From Sporosarcina thermotolerans (GTDB taxonomy: Bacteria; Bacillota; Bacilli; Bacillales_A; Planococcaceae), in the NCBI RefSeq assembly GCF_030067815.1, contig NZ_CP125968.1, positions 1,790,001 through 1,854,000 of the forward strand: DNA of 64,000 bases, read 5' to 3'. The notes beneath the pieces are model-generated. The model saw only the letters and a program-made list of their open reading frames with translations. It was not told the DNA's origin and ran no database searches. Made by a program: the position numbers and the translations under genes. This document shows positions 49,594 to 58,903 of this stretch, piece after piece. Position 1 is the first letter of the stretch. The number at the start of each line of letters is the position of its first letter.

Positions 49594-50345
49594 ATGGAGT
49601 TTTTAGGTATAAGATTTGAAATGATGGAAAATATTTGGAGTTATCGTGAGCTTTTCATTCGTGGAATTTGGGTAACTCTTGGATTGACAGCTGCAGGTTA
49701 TGTAGGAGGGTTTATCTTAGGTTTAATCGTCGGTTGGGCAAGTTGTCGAAAAGAAAATGGATTTACTATCCGGCGAAATACTATGTTGATTTTTTTCGAG
49801 GAACTCCATTATTGGTGCAAATCCTGTTAATCCACACAGCTTTGATTCCAAGTCTCTTCGGGCATTCTTTAGGTTATTTTGTTACAGGAGTATTAGCACT
49901 TTCGCTTAACAGTGCTGCTTATAATGCCGAAATTATTCGAGCTGGGATTCAATCCATCGATAGGGGACAGATGGAAGCTGCCCGTTCGCTTGGAATGCCC
50001 CATAACACTGCTATGAAATTGGTAATTCTGCCACAAGCATTCAGAAGAATGATTCCGCCGCTTGGCAATGAATTGATAGCATTACTAAAGGATTCTTCAC
50101 TCCTTATGGTCATCGCGGCAAGTGACATTCTTTATGCAGGCAAGATTGTGGCAGGGGTCTATCAAAGATTTTGGGAGCCCTATTTAACAGTTGCTGTCCT
50201 TTATCTACTATTGACATTCGCATGCGGGAAACTCATTAATTATATTGAAAAACGGTTTAGTAATAGTTACGTACCGTCCTCAAGAAGGTCGATTTTTAAA
50301 ATGAGACGTTCTTCGATGGAGGGGGGTTACGATGATCAAAGTTAG
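49594..50345 (+). CDS. Amino-acid ABC transporter permease (one frameshift)
   Basis: HisM/GlnP-type permease: [19 protein letters not shown] and the EAA loop [25 protein letters not shown] split as [16 protein letters not shown] and [19 protein letters not shown] run near 49735 is one base short ([17 protein letters not shown]), joining 49585-49830 to 49668-50345; about 250 residues. Start ATG 49594 behind GGAGGTG. The ATPase gene begins inside its 3' end. Confidence 0.9.
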
Positions 50346-51054
50346 GAACTTGCATAAATCGTTTGGGCAATTGGATGTGTTGAAAGGGATTGATTATGAC
50401 ATTAAGGAGAAGGAGGTCATTTGTGTCATCGGTCCAAGTGGATCGGGAAAAAGTACTTTTTTGAGATGTATCAACCTTCTTGAAGAAATTACAGATGGTG
50501 AAGTCTTCATAGACGGTGTGAAAATCAATGATCCCAAAACGGATATAAACGAAATACGCCGTGAGGTCGGTATGGTCTTTCAACAATTCAACCTGTTTCC
50601 ACATATGCGTGTCATTGACAATATAACAATTTCTCCAAAGAAAATCAGGAAAATGAGTCAAGGGAAAGCCGAAGAATTGGCACTCCAATTACTTGAGAAG
50701 GTCGGTTTGGCCGATAAAGCGTATGCATACCCAGAACAATTATCTGGGGGGCAAATGCAGCGGGTGGCTATCGCCAGGGCGCTTGCGATGAAACCGAAAG
50801 TGATGTTATTCGATGAACCGACATCGGCATTGGATCCCGAAATGGTGAAGGAAGTATTGGATGTTATGAAACAACTGGCTTTAGAAGGGATGACGATGGT
50901 TGTCGTCACACATGAAATGGGTTTTGCAAGAGAAATGGGAGATCGAGTTTTATTTTTGGATCAAGGATTATTGGTAGAAGAAGGAACCCCTGAGGAAATT
51001 TTCTCAAATCCTAAAAATGAAAGAACGAAAGCGTTCTTTAGTAAAATTTTATAG
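50332..51054 (+). CDS. Amino-acid ABC transporter ATP-binding protein (GlnQ type)
   Basis: 240 residues, intact. Walker [15 protein letters not shown]-loop [11 protein letters not shown], signature [15 protein letters not shown], Walker [15 protein letters not shown], His switch VVTHEM. Overlaps the permease gene by 14 bases. Completes a three-gene importer. Confidence 0.95.
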   Translation: MIKVRNLHKSFGQLDVLKGIDYDIKEKEVICVIGPSGSGKSTFLRCINLLEEITDGEVFIDGVKINDPKTDINEIRREVGMVFQQFNLFPHMRVIDNITISPKKIRKMSQGKAEELALQLLEKVGLADKAYAYPEQLSGGQMQRVAIARALAMKPKVMLFDEPTSALDPEMVKEVLDVMKQLALEGMTMVVVTHEMGFAREMGDRVLFLDQGLLVEEGTPEEIFSNPKNERTKAFFSKIL

Positions 51055-51066
51055 TATGTATTTGCG

Positions 51067-51100
51067 GATGCCCTCGACTGAGAATGTCGAGGGCATCTTT
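51067..51100 (+). terminator. Terminator of the ABC transporter operon
   Basis: GATGCCCTCGAC (51067-51078) pairs perfectly with GTCGAGGGCATC (51086-51097), then TTTAATTTT. Confidence 0.88.
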
Positions 51101-51164
51101 AATTTTCTTCAAACGCCGGGCATACATTGAAGTGAAACAAAAAATCAGGGAGAGGGGGTTCCCT

Positions 51165-51815
51165 TTGTATTATCCATATATCCGTCAACAAGTGAAGCAT
51201 TCTTACCGTTTGATAACGGTAGTGGGAAATGGTGAAGTGGCGGCCGAGCCAGACGTTGCAACGATACAATTGGAGATCAATACACAAAGTAAAGAACTGC
51301 AAGATGCACAGCAAGAAAATGCGACACTAATGAATCAAGTGATTCAATCCTTATATCAGTTAGGGATTCCAAGAGAAAATATCCAAACAGTGTCTTACTC
51401 CATTTTTCCAAGATATGATTTTGTCGATGGCGAACAGGTTTTTAGGGGATATGAAGTAACGAATGCAATTGCCGTAACGCTTTCAGACATTCAGCAGGTA
51501 GGAACTGTTATTGATACTGCGGTGGCAAATGGGGCGAATCGAGTGTCGAATGTACAGTTTTCTGTTCGAAATGTCGAACAGCATAAGCAGGAGGCAATCG
51601 TTAAAGCTTTGCAGGATGCACAAGTTAAGGCACGCACAATTGCGAACACATTACATCTGCAAATCAATCCAGAGCCAATAAAAGTAACTGAGTTAGCGGG
51701 TGGTAGAGAGCCTCCCGTCGCTTTCAAATCAGTTAACATGGCTGCAGGAGGTACTCCGATTGAAGGAGGGCAAATTACTATTCGTTCAACAATGAGAGTG
51801 CAGTATGAATACTAA
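51165..51815 (+). CDS. SIMPL (DUF541) domain protein
   Basis: 216 residues: ITVVGNGEVAAEPDVATIQL is the canonical SIMPL start, followed by VSYSIFPRYDF and GANRVSNVQFSV. The start chosen is TTG 51165 behind GAGAGGGGG; the longer frame from 51084 runs into the terminator. SIMPL proteins form ring oligomers and are often periplasmic or surface-linked, but no signal peptide is visible. Function unknown. Confidence 0.82.
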   Translation: MYYPYIRQQVKHSYRLITVVGNGEVAAEPDVATIQLEINTQSKELQDAQQENATLMNQVIQSLYQLGIPRENIQTVSYSIFPRYDFVDGEQVFRGYEVTNAIAVTLSDIQQVGTVIDTAVANGANRVSNVQFSVRNVEQHKQEAIVKALQDAQVKARTIANTLHLQINPEPIKVTELAGGREPPVAFKSVNMAAGGTPIEGGQITIRSTMRVQYEY

Positions 51816-51851
51816 AACTGAGAGATAGATTGAATGAAAAACTTGAATCCA

Positions 51852-51879
51852 CAAACGCCGTTCTTTGTGAAGGCGTTTG
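51852..51879. terminator. Hairpin after the SIMPL gene
   Basis: CAAACGCC (51852-51859) pairs with GGCGTTTG (51872-51879). There is no T run, so termination is doubtful. Confidence 0.4.
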
Positions 51880-51902
51880 CGGATTCGCCTGTTGCATGTG
51901 TG

Positions 51903-52035
51903 CCTGCAATTGCATGAAATGCCCCCGCAAATAGGCAAAGTATCCCCGCATCTCCCGGGTTTCCCCGCAAACTTTGAAAGTGTGCCCGCATTTCCTTAAA
52001 ATCTTCCCGCAAATCCTCAAAGTGTCCCCATATTT
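51903..52035. repeat. Intergenic tandem array, about seven units, 21-bp period
   Basis: The core CCCGCA starts at 51924, 51945, 51964, 51985 and 52006, with variants CCTGCA at 51903 and CCCATA at 52027: steps of 21, 21, 19, 21, 21 and 21. Units alternate loosely between CCCGCAAA and CCCGCAT. It fills most of the 347-base gap between the SIMPL gene and the next; the final 130 bases are AT-rich and presumably hold the next promoter. Confidence 0.88.
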
Positions 52036-52162
52036 TATTACTTTTGCTTTAAAGAGCGGTCGCTCACTTTTTAAATAGACATAATCTAAAAATAAGCAGG
52101 TTTTATTGTTGCACTTGTGGAAGTTAATTAAATAGTATATTCAAAAATGAGGGGGAGAGCAG

Positions 52163-52621
52163 ATGGAGTATTTCGTTGAAAGGGTTAATGATCTAAATGT
52201 GTTGGATATTGGGCAATTGGTTCAGGAAAGCGAGAAGGAAGGTTATCGTTTTGTCACTAGATTGGTCTCTGAATTTCAAGATGGAACAAATACATTTTCC
52301 AAGCCCGACGAAGCCCTTTTTTGTGTAGTTAATAATGAGGGAAAGGTTGTTGCAATCGGTGGCATTAACCAATCACCATTTGCGCAAGATGCGGAAGTTG
52401 CTCGCCTTAGAAGATTCTACGTATTGGATGAAGTTCGTCGCCAAGGTGTGGGGACTTTGCTGCAACAGACAATTGTGGATCATGCGAAAAACCATTTCAA
52501 AGAAATCACCGTACGAACTGATTCCGCGAAAGCAGATGCATTTTATCGTGCATGCGGCTTTGAGTTCGATGACTCTGCCTCTGAAACGACCCATATTTTA
52601 CGGTTTGATAGCAAGGAGTGA
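52163..52621 (+). CDS. GNAT-family N-acetyltransferase
   Basis: 152 residues: VARLRRFYVLDEVRRQGVGTLL is the acetyl-CoA binding strand-helix, followed by RTDSAKADAFYRACGFEF. Strong GAGGGGGAG site. It starts an operon-like run in which genes are separated by about ten bases or overlap. Confidence 0.85.
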   Translation: MEYFVERVNDLNVLDIGQLVQESEKEGYRFVTRLVSEFQDGTNTFSKPDEALFCVVNNEGKVVAIGGINQSPFAQDAEVARLRRFYVLDEVRRQGVGTLLQQTIVDHAKNHFKEITVRTDSAKADAFYRACGFEFDDSASETTHILRFDSKE

Positions 52622-52630
52622 GTTTTAGTT

Positions 52631-53410
52631 ATGCATGTTAGAGAGTTTGGAAATAAAGAAGCACCGCTCCTCGTTTTTCTACATGGGGGCGGTGTAGGAG
52701 GGTGGATGTGGGGTCAGCAGGCGGACTATTTTAAAAACTACCACGTGTTGATCCCTACACTACAAGGACATGGAAGCAGAAGTGATGAAACGGCTTTTTC
52801 CATACGTGGAAATGCACTTGAAATAATCGAGTTGATATTACAGAAGAAAGTTGAGAAGGACGTACATATTATAGGTTTCTCTATTGGCTCGCAAATCTGT
52901 TTGGAAATCTTGACCCTCGCGCCAACTCTTATTAAAACCGCCATGATAAACAGTGCTGTTGTCATTCCTATGGGATACATGATCCCCTTCATTGCACCGA
53001 CAATTAAAATGACGTTCCCACTCATTAAAAACAAGACGTTCGCCAAGGCACAGGCGAAACAATTGTATATGGATGGGCATTTTTTCACGAAGTATTATGA
53101 AGAAAGCTTGAAGATGAATCCTTCAACGCTTATAGCCGTTTTGAAAGAGAATATGGCTTTCAAACTTCCTAAAGATTTCCCGAAAAGCTCTGCACGTATT
53201 TTAGTTACTGCCGGTGAAAAAGAGAAGGGATTAGTGAAGAAGAGTGTTCAGAAAATCATCAATGGCAATAAGTGTTGTGAGTCATTCATTGTGCCGGATA
53301 TCGGACATGGATTTCCAGTAGCCAATCCGCAGTTGTTTAACCGGGTGTTGAAAGATTGGATTGAAAACGGAGGTAGTGAAGTTGGAAAAATGGAAAGTAT
53401 TGAACAGTGA
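52631..53410 (+). CDS. Alpha/beta hydrolase
   Basis: 259 residues. Oxyanion region VFLHGGGVGGWMWG, nucleophile elbow IGFSIGSQICLE (Ser in GFSIG), late acid/His region VPDIGHGFPVANP. The substrate is unknown; the fold also serves esterases, haloperoxidases and MhpC-like hydrolases. Its 3' end overlaps the next gene's start. Confidence 0.87.
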   Translation: MHVREFGNKEAPLLVFLHGGGVGGWMWGQQADYFKNYHVLIPTLQGHGSRSDETAFSIRGNALEIIELILQKKVEKDVHIIGFSIGSQICLEILTLAPTLIKTAMINSAVVIPMGYMIPFIAPTIKMTFPLIKNKTFAKAQAKQLYMDGHFFTKYYEESLKMNPSTLIAVLKENMAFKLPKDFPKSSARILVTAGEKEKGLVKKSVQKIINGNKCCESFIVPDIGHGFPVANPQLFNRVLKDWIENGGSEVGKMESIEQ

Positions 53411-53927
53411 ATACACGTATAAGTCGCCGTTCGGGAATTTACGTAAAGATACTTGTGAAATGTCTGACGGGACAGTGATTGAAGATTACTATGTGAACGA
53501 GTATGCAGATTGGGTAAATGCAGTTGTGTTGACGAAAGATAAGAAGATTGTTCTCGTAAAGCAATATCGCCATCCCGGGAACGGTTTTTATCTTGAAGTA
53601 CCCGCTGGGAAAATAGAAGAAGGCGAATCGTATGAGGAGGCAATCCGCCGTGAGGTTTGTGAAGAGACTGGGTATATTTCGGAGCAAAAGCTGATCCTGT
53701 TAGGTGAGTTCATGGTTAACCCTGCAACACAAACGAATAAGGTAATCAGCTATTTAATGACTGATGCCGTACATATGCATGAACAAAACTTGGATGAAAC
53801 CGAAGTGTTAGATGTTAAGCATTATCCTTTTGAGAGTATAGAAGCAATGATTCGAAATAAAGAAATCACCCAGCTTTTCACGGTGACTGCTTACCATTTG
53901 GCAAAAAACTATCTATCGAAATCCTAA
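53382..53927 (+). CDS. Nudix hydrolase, ADP-ribose pyrophosphatase-like
   Basis: 181 residues; Nudix box GKIEEGESYEEAIRREVCEE with TGY following, preceded by VKQYRHPGNGFYLEVPAG, the NudF/ADPRase pattern. The start is placed at TTG 53382 behind GGAGGTAG, inside the preceding gene. It probably hydrolyses ADP-ribose or related nucleotide sugars. Confidence 0.86.
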   Translation: MEKWKVLNSEYTYKSPFGNLRKDTCEMSDGTVIEDYYVNEYADWVNAVVLTKDKKIVLVKQYRHPGNGFYLEVPAGKIEEGESYEEAIRREVCEETGYISEQKLILLGEFMVNPATQTNKVISYLMTDAVHMHEQNLDETEVLDVKHYPFESIEAMIRNKEITQLFTVTAYHLAKNYLSKS

Positions 53928-53995
53928 GAATGCGGATCAAAGATTTTTTTTGGGTAGGTAATATGTGAAGTTCTTAACTCAGGAGGTGAGTTTAG

Positions 53996-54532
53996 GTGAG
54001 AAATAACCACGCGCTCATCATCGGTGGAACGGGTATGCTTGCAGGTGTATCGTTGTTCTTGGCAAAGGAAGGGTTTTTGGTTTCGGTCATTGGTCGGACA
54101 GCTGCAAAGTTTGAACGTTTGAAAGCAGAGAGTCCATCGGGCACTATTTTCCCAATCCAAGTTGACTATGATTCAAATACGCTTTTTTCAAAAGTGGAAA
54201 AAGCGATTGCGGAAAGGGGTCCATTTAAGTTGATCGTCAGCTGGACACCGAATTATCGTGCGCTTGAACAGATTTGTGAAATAAATGAGCAAGCAACATC
54301 ATTTCGACTTATTCATATGAAAGGAAGCCGAAGGTATTTTGAAGATGAAGAAATTCGAGTCCCTGTCAATTGTGAATATGAAAAAGTGTTCCTTGGCTTT
54401 GTGAAAGAGGAAGGAACTTCAAGATGGCTGACACATGATGAAATCGCAGGCGGGGTTGTTGAGCATATTGTTAATAAGAAAGACGAAAGGATAATCGGTC
54501 AACTTCATCCATATAGCGAAAGACCGAGTTAG
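53996..54532 (+). CDS. Short-chain dehydrogenase-like NAD(P)-binding protein
   Basis: 178 residues, start GTG behind AGGAGGTGAG. N-terminal HALIIGGTGMLAGVSLFLAKEG is a Rossmann dinucleotide site; the usual YxxxK is not evident and the protein is short, so it may be an atypical SDR without normal catalysis. Role unknown. Confidence 0.75.
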   Translation: MRNNHALIIGGTGMLAGVSLFLAKEGFLVSVIGRTAAKFERLKAESPSGTIFPIQVDYDSNTLFSKVEKAIAERGPFKLIVSWTPNYRALEQICEINEQATSFRLIHMKGSRRYFEDEEIRVPVNCEYEKVFLGFVKEEGTSRWLTHDEIAGGVVEHIVNKKDERIIGQLHPYSERPS

Positions 54533-54544
54533 GGGTGGGGGTAA

Positions 54545-55099
54545 ATGTTGAAGAGAAAGTATGGCAGCAGATATGACTGGAAACGGATTTTGAAAAAGAG
54601 TTATGTTGAAAAGTATTATGATACTCCGCGATTCAGGGGACATGTGACCCTTTTCCGTATGGATGAAGTGAAAGAGCCTTTATTCAAAAAGTATGGTGAG
54701 AAAAATACTTGTATAGCTGACAAGGGATACAGCTGGCTTCAGCATTTTCCTGAAGGTGAATATTATTCAGTGACAACCGTATTTAATGATGAAAATCAAG
54801 TTGTCCAATGGTACATCGATATTTGTAAGCAAAATGGATATTGTGATACGAATGGTCCGTGGATGGATGATTGGTTTTTGGATCTGATTGTTCTGCCTAC
54901 TGGAGATGTGAATGAGAAAGATGCGGATGAATTGGAAGATGCGTTCAATCAGCAAATCATATCGAAACATGAATATGTCCAGGCATGGTTGGAATATAGG
55001 AAGTTGAAAAGATTGATTGATGATAAACGATTTTACCTTCTTGAATTAGCCAATGTGCATTTCGTAGAGTTATCAAAGCACATAAATATAAAGGAATGA
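54545..55099 (+). CDS. DUF402 domain protein
   Basis: 184 residues with the DUF402 core: WLQHFPEGEYYSVTTVFNDE, VVQWYIDICKQNG, and WFLDLIVLPTGDVNEKDADE. DUF402 proteins include nucleoside di/triphosphatases (Ntdp) that use acidic residues to bind Mg/Mn. Starts 12 bases after the preceding stop; its stop overlaps the region of the next start. Confidence 0.82.
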   Translation: MLKRKYGSRYDWKRILKKSYVEKYYDTPRFRGHVTLFRMDEVKEPLFKKYGEKNTCIADKGYSWLQHFPEGEYYSVTTVFNDENQVVQWYIDICKQNGYCDTNGPWMDDWFLDLIVLPTGDVNEKDADELEDAFNQQIISKHEYVQAWLEYRKLKRLIDDKRFYLLELANVHFVELSKHINIKE

Positions 55100-55104
55100 T
55101 AGAA

Positions 55105-55410
55105 ATGGAAGAAAGGTTCCAAGTTACTGAAACAGAACGAGAGAAAGTGGTTAAAAACTATTTCAGAAAAGGATTAGACGGGCCGCTTGATACGTTTCCG
55201 AGCAAAGAGAAAAGGAAGTATATCATTGCCCAAGAAATAATAAAACGTTTTGAAGTTGGAAAAGTGTATTTGGAAAAAGAGATAAACGTAATTCTGAAAG
55301 AAATATATCTCGATTTTGCAACCATTCGACGTTTTTTTATCGACTATGGTTTTATGAAACGCAGTGATGATGGGAAGGAGTATTGGATTGGAAATAAGGA
55401 TGCTGGATAA
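55105..55410 (+). CDS. DUF2087 domain protein
   Basis: About 101 residues: KVVKNYFRKGLDGPLDTFPSK, then KRKYIIAQEIIKRFEVGKVYLE and IRRFFIDYGFMKR, the DUF2087 pattern with a winged-helix-like look. Often fused to or next to ArsR-type regulators, so a DNA-binding role is possible. The start taken is ATG 55105 following GATAG; ATG/ATA choices upstream are close. Confidence 0.8.
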   Translation: MEERFQVTETEREKVVKNYFRKGLDGPLDTFPSKEKRKYIIAQEIIKRFEVGKVYLEKEINVILKEIYLDFATIRRFFIDYGFMKRSDDGKEYWIGNKDAG

Positions 55411-56266
55411 AAACAATTTAGGTGAATTGAACGAATTAACTATTTTCATAGACAAGGTATTTTTAGAGAATAGTGATTTGAAGTCGCGAATGAACACTAA
55501 CATTTCCGCCAAATTGCATAAAGACATTTTTGTATTAGAAATTGACAAGGAAATACATATTGTGGCTTCCACCCATAAATCTACTTGGCATCCAAATTGT
55601 ATATATGTCCAACTTGCTTATAATCTGTATGGGGTCGATGCGAGAGCTCTACAATCTATGATTACTATGTTGAAAAATAAATATGATCAACCATTATTTT
55701 TCCTGTTAGACAATAGATTTTATGGATTAATAGAAGTTCTCACACGCGATCAGTTCTGGATGATTAGAAAAACGGAGATTATACATATCGAGCCGACTCT
55801 GCCAAAAAGTGAAATGGGGCATGATGAACGAATTTTATCTATTAGGGAGATTCGTTCGAATGAAGCAGCAATGGATAGTTTTATTCAACTTTGTAAAAAG
55901 ACGTATACAGAAACTCATACGGACAACCCTGTTGCAAATTTGTCGAGTGATAGTTGGAGACAGGCTGCAATGGATGGATTAATGGAAGACTATAGCTATG
56001 TCATGGTAGACGGTTTGGATATTATTGCCTTCAGTCTTATGTATGAGTACGATGAGAATAGTTGGGAGTTGGGGTGGGTTGGAGTAGCTGATCTAACAAG
56101 ACTAACTGACTTAGATAAATTGATTCAAAGACAAATTGAGGATGCAGTGAAGCATAGCATTTCATTCATCGAAAAAGAAGTGGATTCCACATGTCCATAT
56201 TCATTACATATTTGTAAAGAGTTGTCGTATGTCGTTGCGGAAACATTATATGCTTATGTGAAATGA
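55388..56266 (+). CDS. GNAT-like protein
   Basis: About 292 residues. The C-terminal half (SIREIRSNEAAMDSFIQLCKKTYTETH, then DYSYVMVDGLDIIAFSLMYEYDEN and LGWVGVADLT) looks like a GNAT domain with a divergent acetyl-CoA loop. The N-terminal half resembles another GNAT-like domain. The start TTG 55388 lies behind GGGAAGGAG, within the preceding gene. Activity is uncertain. Confidence 0.65.
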   Translation: MEIRMLDKNNLGELNELTIFIDKVFLENSDLKSRMNTNISAKLHKDIFVLEIDKEIHIVASTHKSTWHPNCIYVQLAYNLYGVDARALQSMITMLKNKYDQPLFFLLDNRFYGLIEVLTRDQFWMIRKTEIIHIEPTLPKSEMGHDERILSIREIRSNEAAMDSFIQLCKKTYTETHTDNPVANLSSDSWRQAAMDGLMEDYSYVMVDGLDIIAFSLMYEYDENSWELGWVGVADLTRLTDLDKLIQRQIEDAVKHSISFIEKEVDSTCPYSLHICKELSYVVAETLYAYVK

Positions 56267-56277
56267 GGGAGTAAAGG

Positions 56278-57171
56278 ATGAATATAGAAATAGAATCACC
56301 AAGAAATAGTAAAGATTTGGCTATATACCTTGCGAATATGAATACACAGACGAGCCAACATGTCGGCTATTGCGGGGAATCAAAAGAGGAAATATACGAT
56401 ACGCTTACAAGCGATTTCTCAGACTTGGATTTAGAAAATTCTTTTATGGTCGCTTATGAGAAAGAGGAAATTGTAGGTGCAATCGGACTGGATATCGATT
56501 TGGAAGACAGGAGTGCGGAAGTATGGGGGCCCTTTTTGAGTGAGGCATATATACATACTGCTCTTGTCAATGAACTGTGGGAGAAAGTGACTGCGCTATC
56601 CGCCTCGCAAGTGGATCGATATAATTTTTTCCTGAACCGTGAAAACGCATATGCAAAAGAATTCTCCATTTCACATGGAGGGGAATCGACGGGGCAACAT
56701 ACAGTTTTAGTAGCCAAGAAGAATGAATGGGGACGAGTCGTTGATGAAGGAGTAATAGAATACGATTCTGCTTATGAAGAAGGCTTTGAAGAATTGCATG
56801 GCCAGGCATTTCCTTCTACATATTACAGCGCACAAACGATATTTGAACGTTTAAGTGAACAAAATCAATTATTTATTGCGACTTGTGGTGACCAATTGAC
56901 CGGTTATGTCTATATTGAAGCTGATCCTCTACATGGGGAAGGCTCTATTGAATACATCGCAGTTTCTGATCAGTTTCGTAAACGAGGGATTGGCAAAAAG
57001 TTGCTCTCATTTGCAGTGAACCAATTGTTTGCTTATGAGGAAATTGAAGAAATTTCTTTATGTGTTGATAACGAAAATGAAAATGCAATAAGACTGTATC
57101 AAGCTGCTGGATTTGGAGTAAAGCATGAATTGATTCATTTGAAAATCGACAAAAAGGTAGTCGTATGTTGA
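56278..57171 (+). CDS. Tandem GNAT-domain acetyltransferase
   Basis: 297 residues. The C-terminal domain is a clear GNAT: YIEADPLHGEGSIEYIAVSDQ and FRKRGIGKKLLSFAV, ENAIRLYQAAGFGV. The N-terminal domain (EEIVGAIGLDIDLEDRSAEVWG) is a degenerate GNAT copy lacking a normal pyrophosphate loop. Probably paralogous in architecture to the preceding gene. Confidence 0.82.
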   Translation: MNIEIESPRNSKDLAIYLANMNTQTSQHVGYCGESKEEIYDTLTSDFSDLDLENSFMVAYEKEEIVGAIGLDIDLEDRSAEVWGPFLSEAYIHTALVNELWEKVTALSASQVDRYNFFLNRENAYAKEFSISHGGESTGQHTVLVAKKNEWGRVVDEGVIEYDSAYEEGFEELHGQAFPSTYYSAQTIFERLSEQNQLFIATCGDQLTGYVYIEADPLHGEGSIEYIAVSDQFRKRGIGKKLLSFAVNQLFAYEEIEEISLCVDNENENAIRLYQAAGFGVKHELIHLKIDKKVVVC

Positions 57172-57728
57172 TTTATAACGAGGAGGATGTAATCCGTTTG
57201 GTTTCTGAAGACGAGTGGATGATGGATATTTTACGGAGTGCAAAGTCTTTGAATTTACCGGATTGGTGGGTTTGTGCGGGTTTCGTGCGATCGAAAATCT
57301 GGGATGTGCTGCATGAATTTAATGAAAGAACACCTTTGCCGGATATTGATGTGATTTATTTCGATGAAGTAAATGTGGATGAAAAGATAGAGAAAAGTTA
57401 TGAACAAATACTAAATCGTCTTCAACCTAATATTCCGTGGTCTGTGAAAAATCAAGCAAGAATGCATAGCGTGAACAATATCTACCCCTATTCGTCCTCA
57501 GTTGATGCAATAGCCAAATTTCCTGAAACTGCTACTGCGTTGGGCGTGAAATTGGATGAACGAGGCAAGGTACTATTGACTGCTCCGCATGGAATAAGTG
57601 ATGTTATCAACTGTCACATAAGGCCAACTCCTTTCTTTAATGAAACAAAAGAGGGCATGGTGATTTATGAAGATCGTGTTCACAAGAAAAAATGGAAATC
57701 GATATGGAGCAAAGTGGAAGTATTATGA
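57165..57728 (+). CDS. Nucleotidyltransferase family protein (NTP_transf_6, YbiB/YfbR-like)
   Basis: 187 residues: WWVCAGFVRSKIWDVLHEF followed by PLPDIDVIYFD (DxD of a nucleotidyltransferase), and later SVDAIAKFPETATALGV, typical of PF06042. The natural substrate of this family is unknown. Overlaps the preceding gene by seven bases. Confidence 0.82.
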   Translation: MLIYNEEDVIRLVSEDEWMMDILRSAKSLNLPDWWVCAGFVRSKIWDVLHEFNERTPLPDIDVIYFDEVNVDEKIEKSYEQILNRLQPNIPWSVKNQARMHSVNNIYPYSSSVDAIAKFPETATALGVKLDERGKVLLTAPHGISDVINCHIRPTPFFNETKEGMVIYEDRVHKKKWKSIWSKVEVL

Positions 57729-57756
57729 AGGGAAAATCAGAAAAGGGAGCATTTGT

Positions 57757-58887
57757 ATGAAATTCACTATAAAGAATTCATTATTTACGGCAATCGTTTC
57801 TGAACTACATAAAATTAGTTCGAATAAAAGTCTCCTTCCGATCCTATCCGGTATAAAAATCGAAGCACGCAAAGACGGTGTTGTGTTAGTCGGCGGGAAT
57901 GCAGAGTTATTCATCAAAAAGAAATTCCCCCTGCATATAAATGGGGAAACAGTCGTTGAGGTGCATGAAGAGGGAAGCGTTGTTGTATTGTCCAAGCATT
58001 TTGTGACCCTCTTGAAAAAACTGCCGGACGACATTGAAATCTCATCTGACGATATGCAGTCAGTACTCATTAAATCAGGTGATATTGTAACAAGATTGAA
58101 TGGCTTACGTGCAGCCGATTATCCAACTCTGCCAGAAATCAAAGTTCTCCATTCAATTGAGGTTAATCTAACCTCGTTAAAGGAAGTGATCAAACAAACG
58201 ATATTTGCTGTCTCGAAAAGTGAAGAAAAGCCGGCGCTAACTGGTGTGAAGATGGAGTTTGATAACAATAAACTTATTTGTACCGCAACAGACTCTCATC
58301 GCTTATCGCATAGAGAGATACAAATCTCATACACTGAGGACTCCCATTCAGTCATTGTTCCGAGTAAAAGTTTGATCGAACTTCTACAACTGAAGGAATC
58401 AAGCCTTGCTACAGTACATATTACAATTGCGAAGAATATGATTTTGTTTTCCACAGAAAATACGATTTTGTATTCCGTATTAATCGAAGGGAACTACCCT
58501 AATACACAGTCATTGATTCCTACGGATTTCGCGACAAGAATTACGATGAATACGAAGACATTGATTGCAGGGATTGACCGAGCATGCGTTTTCTCCGAAG
58601 AATGGAAACATAATAATGTACATTTGACGATTATCGACAACACCATTTTGAAAATAACAACAAACTCAGCGGGAATAGGAGCAATCGAAGAACAACAGAG
58701 AATTAGTATGGTGGAAGGAAACACCGACGTTAACATGACATTTGACGGGCGATTTTTGCTTGATGCTTTAAAAGGGATACAGGAAGAACAGGTGACAATC
58801 AGTTTTTATGGAGTTATGAAACCGGCGGTCATTACGCCGGAAATTGAGACATCTTACGTGCAGCTGATTTCACCGGTGCGATCATAA
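57757..58887 (+). CDS. dnaN: DNA polymerase III beta-subunit (sliding clamp) paralogue
   Basis: 376 residues with three clamp domains: MKFTIKNSLFTAIVSELHKI at the start, SLLPILSGIKIEA, RLNGLRAADYPTLPEI, CTATDSHRLSHREI and the C-terminal VQLISPVRS. Length and motifs match DnaN. No dnaA, recF or gyrB surrounds it, so it is most likely a second, divergent clamp rather than the main one. The start is ATG 57757 behind AAAAGGGAG, inside the longer frame from 57667. Confidence 0.85.
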   Translation: MKFTIKNSLFTAIVSELHKISSNKSLLPILSGIKIEARKDGVVLVGGNAELFIKKKFPLHINGETVVEVHEEGSVVVLSKHFVTLLKKLPDDIEISSDDMQSVLIKSGDIVTRLNGLRAADYPTLPEIKVLHSIEVNLTSLKEVIKQTIFAVSKSEEKPALTGVKMEFDNNKLICTATDSHRLSHREIQISYTEDSHSVIVPSKSLIELLQLKESSLATVHITIAKNMILFSTENTILYSVLIEGNYPNTQSLIPTDFATRITMNTKTLIAGIDRACVFSEEWKHNNVHLTIIDNTILKITTNSAGIGAIEEQQRISMVEGNTDVNMTFDGRFLLDALKGIQEEQVTISFYGVMKPAVITPEIETSYVQLISPVRS

Positions 58888-58903
58888 AACAGGGGGATTG
58901 GAA

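Noticed and set aside
51778..52020. Minus-strand ORF with CG/RG 7-residue repeats over the third array
   Set aside because: Produced by the 21-bp unit; no start signal and the flanks are non-coding.
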